A stretch of 64,000 nucleotides of DNA. Source: Ceratodon purpureus (lineage: Eukaryota > Streptophyta > Bryopsida > Pseudoditrichales > Ditrichaceae). Position numbers and translations under genes: made by a program. Position 1 is the stretch's first letter. Each line of letters begins with the position of its first letter. The notes beneath the pieces are model-generated. The model was given only the letters and a program-made list of their open reading frames with translations, was not told the DNA's origin and ran no database searches. The stretch is taken from NCBI GenBank assembly GCA_014871385.1, contig CM026423.1, positions 21,942,049-22,006,048 on the forward strand, written 5' to 3'. Positions 1-8,997 of this stretch are shown here, piece by piece.

Positions 1-45
1 GCGGGCGCGTTCGGACGCGCGCGATCCAACAGGGCGCGCTCATTG
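1..45 (+). repeat. GC array fragment (GGGCGCG type), cut by window edge
   Basis: The first 45 bases carry several GGGCGCG/GCGCGCG motifs. They match the composition of the arrays at 1.5-2.1, 6.5-6.9 and 7.5-7.8 kb. The array evidently continues to the left of the window. It is followed at once by purine-rich DNA and the 143-bp satellite. Confidence 0.6.
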
Positions 46-234
46 AAGTTTAAAAGTCGTAAGTTCAAAAAAAGAAAAAAAATAAAGCGTAAGGGAGAGA
101 CTGGACTACACTGAAATACCATACATTAGTATGGGAGATTGGAGTACCCAAAAGAAAAAAGAAAAAAAAAAAAAAAGTAAACGAATAGGCATTCAAATTT
201 ATAAAATGAAGAAAAAAATAAAAAAACAAATTAA

Positions 235-1236
235 ATAGCATACGAGTATTGAATAAAAATAAGGCGGGAGGATGGGGGAGATGTGGAATTATAAAAATGA
301 ACAAACGAAATGAGAGAAGGAATTAAATAGAATGATAGTGTTCAACGAAGAGGGAAAAAAAAAAAAAAGGGATTTAAAGAGCGTAGGAGTATTGAATAAA
401 TATAAGGCGGGAGGATAGACTAGAGGTGGAATTATAAAAATGAACAAACAAAATGAGAGAAGGTATTAAATGAAAGCGTAGTGTTCAACGAAAGGGAAAT
501 AAAAATATAAAACAAATTACAGAGCGTAGAAGTATTGAATAAAAATAAGGCGGGAAGAAGGGGGAGAGGTGGAATTATAAAATTGAACAAACGAAATGAA
601 AGAAGGAATTAAATAGAATGATAGTGTTCAACGAAGAGGGAAAAAAAATATAAAACAAATTACAGAGCGTAGAAGTATTGAATAAAAATAAGGCGGGAAG
701 ACGGGGGAGAGGTGGAATTATAAAATTGAACAAACGAAATGAAAGAAGGAATTAAATAGAATGATAGTGTTCAACGAAGAGGGAAAAAAAAAAAAAAGGG
801 ATTTAAAGAGCGTAGGAGTATTGAATAAATATAAGGCGGGAGGATAGACTAGAGGTGGAATTATAAAAATGAACAAACAAAATGAGAGAAGGTATTAAAT
901 GAAAGCGTAGTGTTCAACGAAAGGGAAATAAAAATATAAAACAAATTACAGAGCGTAGAAGTATTGAATAAAAATAAGGCGGGAAGAAGGGGGAGAGGTG
1001 GAATTATAAAATTGAACAAACGAAATGAAAGAAGGAATTAAATAAAAGCGTAGTGTTCAAGGAAGGGGGAAAAAAAATATAAAACAAATTACAGAGCGTA
1101 GAAGTATTGAATAAAAATAAGGCGGGAAGACGGGGGAGAGGTGGAATTATAAAATTGAACAAACGAAATGAAAGAAGGAATTAAATAAAAGCGTAGTGTT
1201 CAACGAAGGGGGAAAAAAAAAACAGTGGGGAAAAAA
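235..1236 (+). repeat. 143-bp tandem satellite, seven copies with 429-bp higher-order periodicity
   Basis: A block containing AGAGCGTAG, TATTGAATAA, AAGGCGGGA, GAGGTGGAATTATAAAA and GTGTTCAACGAA recurs with monomer starts near 235, 378, 521, 664, 807, 950 and 1093, a constant 143-bp step. The monomers at 378 and 807 look identical to each other and differ from their neighbours (GATAGACTAG variant). This implies a three-monomer, 429-bp higher-order unit. Bases 46-234 hold purine-rich, diverged satellite-like sequence. Reading frames here are low-complexity and not credible genes. On the minus strand every monomer contains a TATA-like stretch followed by CCACCTCTCCC, which resembles the core promoters near 6.5 and 7.5 kb. 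Confidence 0.85.
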
Positions 1237-1506
1237 AAAATAGTGGATATAAATCAGCTGAACTCAGGCGCTTAGAGGATCTTCATGTGACTCTGGGTCG
1301 ACATGAAGATTTACTACCTTTAGTATATTATAAAAATGAACAGACAAAATGAGATTACGAGTTAAATAAAAACGTACTGTTCAAAGAGGGGGAAAAAAAA
1401 CAATTAAAAATTTAGAGAGTGTAGGATTATTTAATAAAAACAAGGGGATACGATGGGAGAGTGGGGGAATCATAAAATTTATTTGAGTGATGTTGTTGGA
1501 GTGCTT
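1237..1506. other. Junction between satellite and GC array: unique insert plus diverged monomer
   Basis: After the last regular monomer there is about 85 bp of unique sequence (around 1240-1325). Diverged satellite sequence follows to about 1480 (TATAAAAATGAACAGACAAA, then TAGGATTATTTAATAAAAAC). Read on the minus strand, the last part before the GC array is AATAAATTTTATGATTCC followed by a C-rich stretch. It occupies the same place relative to the GC array as the TATA boxes of the two genes at 6.2 and 7.4 kb. No gene is visible. Confidence 0.5.
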
Positions 1507-2115
1507 GGGCGCGTGCAAAACGGGCGCCCGCATTGATGGGCGCGAGCGCGTCCGGGCGCGTGCAAATGGAACGAGGGACTGAATGGGGAGAAATTACTTC
1601 CATGACATGGTTGCAGTGCGCGCGCGCGAGTATTGACGGGCGCGCGCAATCGGGCGCGCGCGAAATTGGGCGCGAACGAAATGCGGGGGACATTGTGGGG
1701 GAGGAAGAGATTCAGAATCACGCGACCGCGCGCGCGCGGTTGGTTTGACGGGCGCGATCAGGACGCGCGCGCGCGTACGGGCGCGGGCAAATGGAAAAGA
1801 GAGTTTGGGGAGAGAAATTAGTCCCCCACCCAGGTTGCAGTGCGCGCGCGCGTGCACTGTCGGGCGCGCGCGAAATCGGGCGGGCGCATGCGGAATCGGG
1901 CGCGAGCCAAACGACGGAGACACCGTCGGGTGTTCCACATTTCAGTATCCGTTCGCGCGCTGTGGGCGCGACGGGCGCGAGCACTTCGCACGCGCGCGAG
2001 CAGTTCGTGCGCGCGCGCACGGGCGGGCGTAATCCTGGTTTTATTCTCGCTGGGGCAGGTTCGCGCGCGCGCGAGTACGCACACTACGGGCGCGCGCAAA
2101 CGCGCGCGACCATGC
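1507..2115 (+). repeat. GGGCGCG array (about 600 bp)
   Basis: This is a dense, irregular array of GGGCGCG cores with variable 3' extensions (GGGCGCGAAC, GGGCGCGCGCGAAA, GGGCGCGATC) spaced roughly every 15-35 bp, always on the plus strand. Open frames in several phases encode Arg/Ala-rich low-complexity peptides. These arise from the CpG-rich repeat and are not genes. The array is made of the same motif and has the same orientation as those upstream of the two minus-strand genes at 3.6-7.4 kb. Confidence 0.75.
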
Positions 2116-3621
2116 GGGCGGGATCAGAGTTCAAATCCACGTAACATAAAATTCAGTCCATAAGTTAAATACACTTACAATAACTGAAGTTCTCTTAGCG
2201 TGACTTAAATCCAGCAAGAACCCCGGCCCCCGATCCCCGACTCTGGCCTATCACGAGACCCAACCCCCTGTAAATTAACTCGAACCCTGTGAATCGGAAA
2301 CGGGTTTTTTGGAGGGCCCGGAGTTAGACAGTCGGTAGCCGGTGGTACACACCTCCAGGTGTGAAGGGACCCTTAGCGCGACTTAAATCCACTGTCCAAA
2401 ATGTGGTCGCAGCCTATTTTGGGCAGGCTGCAACGGCGTCAAAAATAATTATTAAGTTTTGAAATTTTGTATGTAGATTCTTTCAGTCATTACGTACATG
2501 TGAAGCTTTGTTTCATACGATTCTGATATGTAATGCAAAAGTTATGAAGGATTAAAGGTTCAAAATCTCAACGCGGGCAGCATAAAAAAAACTCAAATCT
2601 TTTTTTTAAAAATAAATTAAAATATCATCATTTTCTACTGATTTGTATGCACATAGGAAGCTTTGAGCCATGCCAATCCAATAAGTGAGGTAAGAGATAT
2701 GAGAAGTCATATTATGCGGGCAGTTCGGTCAACTCTTCATCAAAAATAACTTCAACTATTGATTTTGAACTCGATTTTAGCAATTTTTCAAAATTAAAAA
2801 TTGGAAAAGTTTTTGGTTACTTGTTACATCATTTTCACCGTTGGAATTGACAATATCTACTTTTATGTGGACAAAATTAGTAGTTTAGTTTTTCCCTCTA
2901 TTCTACATCTTATTCTAATTATTTATGGTTTGAAGATGAAAATTAAGGTTTAATGTTTTGAAATTTTTTGTGAAGAATCTCAAGTCATTCTTTAAATAGA
3001 ATATTCAGTTGCCCATTCTAAAACCTCAAAGCATATTTTCTGAAAATTCGTGGAAGCCAAGATTTTAGTTTTTGAAGGATTGGAAATAACTTGTCTTGGA
3101 AGTTTAAACATCATGATCTTGTGATTGGTTTGGTTTCTGACTCTAAGAATTTGAGAAATAGTTTTTTGATGAGTTATTTATAAGATCCTACGGTTGAAAT
3201 TGCAAAAGAATGTTTTGAAATTAAAAAAATCAGCTTGCTTTACAAAGAGGTATCGAAAGACAGTTTGAGCCTGAAATTTTCAAGAGCATTTAGGGGTTAA
3301 ACATTTTGGTGTGCAACAGAGATATTTATACACTTATCATACGATGGAAGGAGATGAGACAACGGGCGGAATGAATAACATGATTGGCAATCCAAAAAAG
3401 AGAGGCCAATGTATTATGAAGGGAGCATAAAAGCGTCTTGAGAATCACGACAATGATTTACAAAAGCAAATTATCATCCATTGTTTGAGTTTAACAAACA
3501 TTAAACATGTGAATGTAATCCCAAACCTATCCAATAATCCATACCCCTATGCCATCTACATGTATTTATATTCCGATATCTTTTTACAAAACGTGGTCTT
3601 CACTCATGGATCTCCACGACG
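2116..3621. other. Gene-free stretch, mostly AT-rich
   Basis: There is no credible gene. A 20-bp sequence beginning CTTAGCG and ending CTTAAATCCA occurs at 2194-2213 and again at 2372-2391 (one difference), flanking a more GC-rich segment with a run of CCCCGGCCCCCGATCCCC type. From 2400 to 3480 the DNA is AT-rich and unremarkable. The part just below 3622 must include the 3' UTR of the minus-strand RING-like gene. Confidence 0.5.
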
Positions 3622-6225
3622 TCACGTGCCCGGTGCAGAGGAACTCGATCCACCCTCATCGTGTCGAGCACGAGAGGTACCTGCTGCACTACTTTCTGCC
3701 CCATCGTTGGCGATGAGTTTCCGCTTGGCAGAACGGGTTCTCTTCGCTATGCCATCTCCTCCAAGCATTGCTTCCATGAAGTTGTTGTTGCGCATCCGAC
3801 GGAGCACTGTTACGACCTCCGGAGCCACTTCAGCACATAGGAAATCCACGGCTTGATTCTTGAACAACATATCCCATTCAGATTCCGCGGTAGCCACAGT
3901 CTCAGCGATCCGGAAATCCTCTTCAGTCATGTCGTGCAACTCCTTGATCTGATCCGCAACCAACTCCCCTTTGGAATTCCACTTAAATCCAAGAGGATGG
4001 GGGCCGTACTGGAATGTACAAGTTTGAATATCCCAATACCCATGTAGCACTTGGTAGAAGAAATTCCTCCTTCCCTCGAGTTCCTCCTCCGTCCCGCCCT
4101 TGATGAGTTCGTGGCAGATCCGTACAATCTCCGCAGGTTTCTGGTCCCACCTCCACTGATCGCTCATTTGTTTAATATAGGACAGGTGCATTCCCATAAG
4201 CCAATTCCAAATCAAGTCTTCACCCCACTTGTCTGGAAAGTCAGGAGTATTTTCCTCATTTTGCTCCCAATGCGGTGGCATCCAATTCACTAGGCCGAAT
4301 TGCTCATAAAAACGCTTGTGTAAGGGGGCCCTACATACTGCACACTTCCGACGTATCAAGGCCCACGAGATCAAGCATTGTGGATGATACATGCATTGAC
4401 AGGATCCCAATTGCCAGCCCCCCTCTGGCCCAAATAGATTGGTACAAATTGCACAGTGGGTTCCATCCAACACATACTTCGCTGGATTGGGCCAGAGCAA
4501 GCTTGGCTTTTTATTTTTAGCGATCTTCTCATTGGATATGGCGGTCTTGTACTCCCACCCCAACCGCGTCCAATCTATTGCTTTACCAATCATCGGTAGG
4601 CTGTCAGGGAACATTTCATTTGGATCTGCCCACGAGGTAAGTCCGAAATCTCTCTTGGAGTTAAGCTGGAGGTAGTCGCGGTCAATCCTCTCGAACTCAG
4701 CGCGCATCTGTCTGAAACGGTCGACGTTCATGATGCATGCAATCTTCCATTGGTAGTACTGTCTGCTCATCTCGATCAGATACTTTCTGAGCATCCCGTT
4801 GGTAGCTTGCAATTCGGAGACAGTGGGTACTGATGGCTGTTGAAATCCCAAAGAGTCCTCCGTCTCTTGAGAATCTACGAACATGATTTGCCGCTGGGGG
4901 GGGTGCATCACTTGACTTGATGACGCGAATGGAATGATTGGCTTACGGGGAACTCGGACCGGGGTATCTTCCAGGAGACCGTGCGTGGCCGATTCAATTA
5001 TGGCATTAACGTCTTCCTCGTTCATTCCAGGGCTACCAGGGATTGGAGCTTGGCTTGCTTCGGGTATGTAAGTCGGAGTCTTCGCAGATCTAAGTTGCGA
5101 AATCTCTTCATTCTGCTTCCGTATAATCTCATTCATCCTATCAGCTTCCTCGTACAAGTTCTGGATAGTCTTCTCCATCTCAGAAATTATTGCATTTTTT
5201 CCTTCCAGCTCCTTCTGCAATGCATCGACTTGCAGGCCCTGGGCATCAGCGGCGGCTATTGTAGCCTCCAACTCATCTGCAAACCCAGTGTCATCATCTT
5301 CCATTACATTGCTCGGGCCCGCAATCTGTGGATTTAGTACATGAGGAGCTACATCAACATTGCTCGGGCCCGCAATCTGTGGATTTAGTACATGAGGAGC
5401 TACATCAACATTGCTCGGGCCCGCAATATGTGGAACTAATATAGGAGGAGCAACATCAACATTGCTTGGGCCCCCGACGATTGCTGGAGGAGCCTGATGA
5501 GGAATACCCGGTCCAGTAGGATTTGCAGGCGGTGCACGATTCCTCGTCGACAAACAGGCAGCTAGCACAGGATCCTTCTTTTTTAACCGTGTGATTCTAG
5601 CACTAGTCGCGGCTCTTGTCTGTGACTGAGGGGTACGGTCTACCGTACCATCAGAATCATTATCCTCCCCTGAGTCACTCCATTCAACAGGCGCTTGATC
5701 CTCAGGATCATCCAAGTATGCCCAGTCCACACCTGGAAATCTTAGGACCCCTGTAGGTATCGCCATCTCATGTGGACGCTGCTGGACACTAGGAGTCAAC
5801 CGTATGGTCCTCCAATCCACCTGCCTATGAAGCACTACCTCGGCATATACCATTCTACAAATAAAGAGCGGAACCTCATTCCTCTCGTTCATCGCCTGGT
5901 TGTATAGGACCTGCCACACCTCCAAACACCGCCTCCCGAACTGACGGTTCTTGCAATATCTCATGTTCGCCTTGTTTGAAGTACGATTGTTATTATGACG
6001 GTGCAACGGGAATAACTTCCCAATGTGGCACCATTCAATGAATTGTTCACACGTTGCTAGAGTCCACGGTTGCGATGCACCTTCCCACCCTCTGAATGCC
6101 AGCTTTGCTGGATTCAATAAGATGTGGACCCTCTTATGTTGGACGTTTCCATGCCTGGGCCGTCCCGCATCCTTTTGCTTTTTCCTCTGCTCTGCCGCCG
6201 TGAGTGCTGGTTGTTGCCGTTCCAT
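3622..6225 (-). CDS. RING-CH-like zinc-finger protein, 867 aa, with central coiled coil
   Basis: This is a long uninterrupted minus-strand frame. The first ATG (MERQQPALTA) is chosen; the open frame extends 26 codons further up only through a TTG. The N-terminal ~170 residues are basic and contain W/H/C-rich stretches (FIEWCHIGKLFPLHRH) that I do not recognise. Next come an acidic/Ser-rich linker, three to four 17-residue repeats (AGPSNVDVAPHVLNPQI), a coiled coil (LQKELEGKNAIISEMEKTI), and near residue 580 a zinc-binding pattern CAIC-x14-C-x-C-x2-H-x2-C-x11-C-x2-C. The Cys/His order (C4HC3) fits RING-CH or a RING-like finger. The tail is acidic/Ser-rich with a basic KRTRSAKRK cluster. A ubiquitin-ligase or chromatin role is possible by family analogy but not shown. 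The lack of introns and the surrounding repeats suggest a gene carried or amplified by a mobile element. Product call moderate, reading frame strong. Confidence 0.75.
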   Translation of the reverse strand: MERQQPALTAAEQRKKQKDAGRPRHGNVQHKRVHILLNPAKLAFRGWEGASQPWTLATCEQFIEWCHIGKLFPLHRHNNNRTSNKANMRYCKNRQFGRRCLEVWQVLYNQAMNERNEVPLFICRMVYAEVVLHRQVDWRTIRLTPSVQQRPHEMAIPTGVLRFPGVDWAYLDDPEDQAPVEWSDSGEDNDSDGTVDRTPQSQTRAATSARITRLKKKDPVLAACLSTRNRAPPANPTGPGIPHQAPPAIVGGPSNVDVAPPILVPHIAGPSNVDVAPHVLNPQIAGPSNVDVAPHVLNPQIAGPSNVMEDDDTGFADELEATIAAADAQGLQVDALQKELEGKNAIISEMEKTIQNLYEEADRMNEIIRKQNEEISQLRSAKTPTYIPEASQAPIPGSPGMNEEDVNAIIESATHGLLEDTPVRVPRKPIIPFASSSQVMHPPQRQIMFVDSQETEDSLGFQQPSVPTVSELQATNGMLRKYLIEMSRQYYQWKIACIMNVDRFRQMRAEFERIDRDYLQLNSKRDFGLTSWADPNEMFPDSLPMIGKAIDWTRLGWEYKTAISNEKIAKNKKPSLLWPNPAKYVLDGTHCAICTNLFGPEGGWQLGSCQCMYHPQCLISWALIRRKCAVCRAPLHKRFYEQFGLVNWMPPHWEQNEENTPDFPDKWGEDLIWNWLMGMHLSYIKQMSDQWRWDQKPAEIVRICHELIKGGTEEELEGRRNFFYQVLHGYWDIQTCTFQYGPHPLGFKWNSKGELVADQIKELHDMTEEDFRIAETVATAESEWDMLFKNQAVDFLCAEVAPEVVTVLRRMRNNNFMEAMLGGDGIAKRTRSAKRKLIANDGAESSAAGTSRARHDEGGSSSSAPGT
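5306..5490 (-). repeat. 51-bp in-frame tandem repeat inside the RING-like gene
   Basis: Units lie at 5306-5356 and 5357-5407 (apparently identical), a diverged third at 5408-5458, and a partial fourth from 5459. The 51-bp length keeps frame and encodes the 17-residue AGPSNVDVAP... repeats between the acidic linker and the coiled coil. Copy number of such a repeat is likely to vary between alleles (inference). Confidence 0.85.
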
Positions 6226-6419
6226 GTCTGCTCGAGGTAGATCGTTCTTCGAAGTCTTCCGAAGGTGCAAAATTAAAACCCTACGACTACCCCAGAACCT
6301 CAATCACATTTACAAATTATAAACATTTACAAAATTCTCAAATGTAATACACAGACACCATAGAGTTCTGGAGAATAAAAACAAGGACACGTGTCAGAGT
6401 GCTGGGACCCACCTGAGTA

Positions 6420-6525
6420 CCACGCAATCAGCTACCCGGGGGCTGTTGAAGGCAAGGTGCTCAAAGGGGGGGGAGTGCAAAATGAGGTGGGAAATCGCCC
6501 TTTTATAGTCACGGGCGCCAGGGAA
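6420..6525 (-). promoter_or_regulatory. Core promoter of the RING-like gene (TATA box), paralogous to the one at 7.44 kb
   Basis: On the minus strand, CCCGTGACTATAAAAGGG puts a TATA box at plus-strand 6502-6507, about 280 bp upstream of the ATG. Downstream follows a conserved segment read on the plus strand as GCAATCAGCTACCC-x3-GGCTGTTGAAGGCAA. The same blocks in the same order occur at 7440-7540 upstream of the next gene. Immediately beyond the TATA box the GGGCGCG array begins. Confidence 0.75.
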
Positions 6526-6890
6526 CGGGCGCGAACAGCCTGCTACGGGCGCGAGCGGAAACCCGACGGGCGCGCGCGGGCACCGACGGCGGGGTTTCGG
6601 CCGTGTATCCGTCCGCGCCCGCGCGGATATCAACGGGCGCGAGCGGTTCAGTGGCGGGTATATGACGGGCGCGCGCGGGTTTTACCGCGCGCGAGCGGGT
6701 ACCGACCCGGTCTTCGTCGGGCGCGAGCGGGCGTCGTCCGGGTACCGAAGGGGCGCGCGCGCGGACGTCGACGCGGGCGCGCGGATATTTTCGGGCGCGA
6801 TCCGAACTGTACGGGCGCGATCGTCGGGCGCCAACACTGAATGGACGGGCGCGAGCAGTGGGCCAGGACGGGCGCCACCACAACCTAGAA
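6510..6890 (+). repeat. GGGCGCG array upstream of the RING-like gene
   Basis: Roughly twenty GGGCGCG or closely related cores (GGGCGCGAGCGG, GGGCGCGCGCGG, GGGCGCGATCC) lie in 380 bp, starting within a few bases of the TATA box. All cores are on the plus strand, so the minus-strand gene sees CGCGCCC elements upstream of its promoter. Frames through the array encode only Arg/Ala/Pro-rich repeat peptides and are rejected as genes. Confidence 0.75.
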
Positions 6891-6991
6891 CACTGTTAAA
6901 AATCAGAGTAACCAAAGAGGACTTGCAAATTCAGAGTTAAAAAAGAATACTTTATTTATTTTGGAAATGTATCACTTCATTGTAATGTCGA

Positions 6992-7396
6992 TTACAGTGC
7001 CATGCACTCTAGGTACCGGTCCTCTAGGTCTTTCAAGTGCGTCTCGAAATGGTTCGTTTGAGCACTAGAGACAATGGTGGGGACACAAAGTATTGCCATC
7101 TCCTTCTTCAGTTCTTTGATGAGATCGCCAATCTCACAGTCAAGTTCTTCGACAGTCGCTTGGGTTGCCAACTGCTCTTCAGTGGTTGGAGGCAGAGGGC
7201 GTCCATTCTCTGCGTAGGCCACCAATTTGTCACGGCGAGAGATCCAATCCTCGAAGAACTCAATCAGTTGACGGAGTCGCTCCAGCTTTGACCAAATAAC
7301 TGTGTCCGTTCGTTGTGCAGTGCCCGGTGGAGTGGCACCATCCGTTAAACTCATAATGGACTTGATTTGTTGGCAATTGCAGGCGTTGGAATTCAT
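6992..7396 (-). CDS. Small unknown protein, 134 aa, helical/coiled
   Basis: This minus-strand frame begins at ATG 7394-7396 (MNSNACNCQQ); the frame is open another 16 codons upstream but only from a TTG. I recognise no domain. The sequence is mostly amphipathic helix: a segment near residues 45-65 (KLERLRQLIEFFEDWISRR) and one near 85-105 (ATVEELDCEIGDLIKELKKE), consistent with a short coiled coil. It sits directly upstream of the RING-like gene on the same strand and has its own copy of the same promoter and GC array, so the two are probably co-regulated. It could be a partner of the coiled coil in the larger protein (inference only). Reality of the gene is supported mainly by the conserved promoter. 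Confidence 0.55.
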   Translation of the reverse strand: MNSNACNCQQIKSIMSLTDGATPPGTAQRTDTVIWSKLERLRQLIEFFEDWISRRDKLVAYAENGRPLPPTTEEQLATQATVEELDCEIGDLIKELKKEMAILCVPTIVSSAQTNHFETHLKDLEDRYLECMAL

Positions 7397-7439
7397 GTTG
7401 GACGGTACAGCGAATGTTGCGAAACCCACCGTAGCACTA

Positions 7440-7540
7440 AGCAATCAGCTACCCTTGGGCTGTTGAAGGCAAAATGCACAAAGTGAGGGGGTGCGAAATC
7501 AGTGGAGGAGGGTGGCAATTTATACTCACGGGGCCGACAG
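7440..7540 (-). promoter_or_regulatory. Core promoter of the 134-aa gene (TATA box), paralogous to the one at 6.42 kb
   Basis: On the minus strand, CCCCGTGAGTATAAATTGCC places a TATA box at plus-strand 7519-7524, about 125 bp upstream of the ATG. Downstream blocks match the 6.42-6.52 kb promoter in order and spacing (GCAATCAGCTACCC, GGCTGTTGAAGGCAA, a G-run, TGC(A/G)AAAT). The genes downstream are unrelated to each other, so the duplication covers the promoter and not the coding region. Confidence 0.75.
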
Positions 7541-7830
7541 TGTGGGCGCGAGCAGGTTGGGCGCGCGCAGGCTGCTACGGGCGCGAGCGACCGTGATCGG
7601 GCGAGGGTAATCGGGCGCGATCACTGTGCGCGCGCGAGACAGACGACGGGCGCGATCACAGCGAGCGCGCGACGGGCGCGGGCGACCCTGATCGGGCGAG
7701 GGTAATCGGGCGCGATCACCGCGCGCGCGCGAGACTGACGACGGGCGCGAACAGCCACAAATGACCGGCGCGAACAGGCGCAAAGACGCGCGCGGACACG
7801 ACGACGGGCGCCACCCATGGTAAACAGTAG
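7541..7830 (+). repeat. GGGCGCG array with an internal 95-bp duplication
   Basis: About ten GGGCGCG(A/C/G) cores lie in 290 bp, upstream of the TATA box at 7.52 kb. A segment beginning GCGACC(G/C)TGATCGGGCGAG at 7587 repeats at 7682, showing recent tandem growth of the array with a 95-bp period. Core orientation is the same as in the other two left-hand arrays. Confidence 0.8.
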
Positions 7831-8313
7831 TAAACTGTGAGGACAGTAATTTTGCTCGCGGTCGGGAGCCCGTCCGATAAGCGTCCGTCCGATAACCGTC
7901 CGTCACGTTCGTCACGTGACTACACGACAATTTTTTGGCCCGTCCGTCCATTATGACAACCATGATAACGCGACATAACGTAATGTTTAACGCGATAAAA
8001 CAGAAGAACGGCATATATTGACCTATCGATAGCCATCGAAATGGACTAGCGTGGTCACAATGGTTCATCGATTCTGATTGCGAGCATTGGATCTAGTAGC
8101 CATCTTTGTCATCTGCCTTGTTTCTCCCAATGTTATTGCTTTGAATTACGGTGTCTGCCCTGTTCAACTGAGTTTGTCATGAAACAGGGATTACGGACAT
8201 TGATCCTGGATTTTTGGACACCCAGAATAAACAAGACTCCCTGCATCCAGGTAGCAGCCCCACTCTCCACTTACTAAAAAATTCATCGGATGAACATGTT
8301 TCCAATGTTATGA

Positions 8314-8997
8314 ATGCTGTGGGCTTGGTTATATGAGTTGATGGTACGTCATGGCCGGGGTCATTATTCTGCGTCATTGGAAACGCATTCTGTTATCGTA
8401 GGAAGTCTACTACGGCGTCACATGCGGTCACCTGACGCAGCTTGTAAGCTTCAGGACATGGGCGAGCACAAAGCGGTGAGGTGCCTTAAATGTGTGCAAG
8501 ATACAAGCAGTATGGGAATGGTAGAAGAGGAGAGTGAAGTTTGGATTCCGAGTTCTGAAGAGTACGAAGTCATCCATATCCTTTCAAACCTAGATGACTA
8601 TCTGATCCCCATTGAAAGGAAAGAGGCTGTGATCAGGAAAGTAGAAAACATGGACGCCGTGAATCCTTTGCGTCGAGGCCCATATTCTGAGCTTCGCAGT
8701 TCGAGGAACATCCCTAGGATCTCAAGTCCCCGTTGGCCGCCAAAACTGACAAAACTGATTGCTAGAAGAACAATCCGAAGCTCCCCCAATCCATATGCTG
8801 GTGCCGTTGGCGACGGAAAGATGTACGTGTCGCAGTTGCCCAAGTGTACACCGCTGCCTACACCTTCAACCACCTCCGAAGGTGCAGAGAATGCCATCAG
8901 TCTTGAAGATCACCAGGGCTGGGAGAGACTAGACTTCGATGTTGACGGAGCAATTAGTACAGCTCATGGGCTGTCAGAAGGCTACCAAAATGTTTAA
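8314..8997 (+). CDS. Unknown protein, 227 aa, possible accessory gene of CACTA element A
   Basis: An ATG-initiated open frame of 227 codons ends at 8995-8997. I recognise no family. The visible features are an acidic N-terminal half (EEESEVWIPSSEEYEV), a basic Arg/Ser/Pro middle (LRRGPYSELRSSRNIPR) and a Ser/Thr/Pro-rich stretch near residue 180. It lies between the left motif array (7.85-8.0 kb) and the transposase, on the same strand. That is where a small second gene (TNPA-like) could sit in a CACTA element, but no sequence similarity supports that label. It could also be an exon of a longer gene or a captured fragment. Reading-frame reality uncertain. Confidence 0.35.
   Translation: MLWAWLYELMVRHGRGHYSASLETHSVIVGSLLRRHMRSPDAACKLQDMGEHKAVRCLKCVQDTSSMGMVEEESEVWIPSSEEYEVIHILSNLDDYLIPIERKEAVIRKVENMDAVNPLRRGPYSELRSSRNIPRISSPRWPPKLTKLIARRTIRSSPNPYAGAVGDGKMYVSQLPKCTPLPTPSTTSEGAENAISLEDHQGWERLDFDVDGAISTAHGLSEGYQNV

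Noticed and set aside
235-1236. CRISPR-like array
   Set aside because: The 143-bp units are contiguous with no unique spacers, and the context is eukaryotic.
1507-2115. E2F binding-site cluster as the explanation for the GGGCGCG arrays
   Set aside because: The core is only loosely like the plant E2F consensus and the arrays are as dense as expected for a simple repeat. Kept only as a weak possibility.
2085-2145. tRNA or tRNA-derived SINE, suggested by GAGTTCAAATCCAC near 2127
   Set aside because: No acceptor stem, D arm or A box can be placed upstream. The rest of the would-be tRNA is GC-array sequence.
1427-2163. Overlapping Arg/Ala-rich frames on both strands in the GC array
   Set aside because: All frames are open because CpG-rich repeats lack stop codons. 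The peptides are low-complexity and overlap in every phase.
6391-6940. Arg-rich frames over the 6.5-6.9 kb GC array
   Set aside because: Same artefact of stop-poor GC repeats. The region is better explained as promoter plus motif array.
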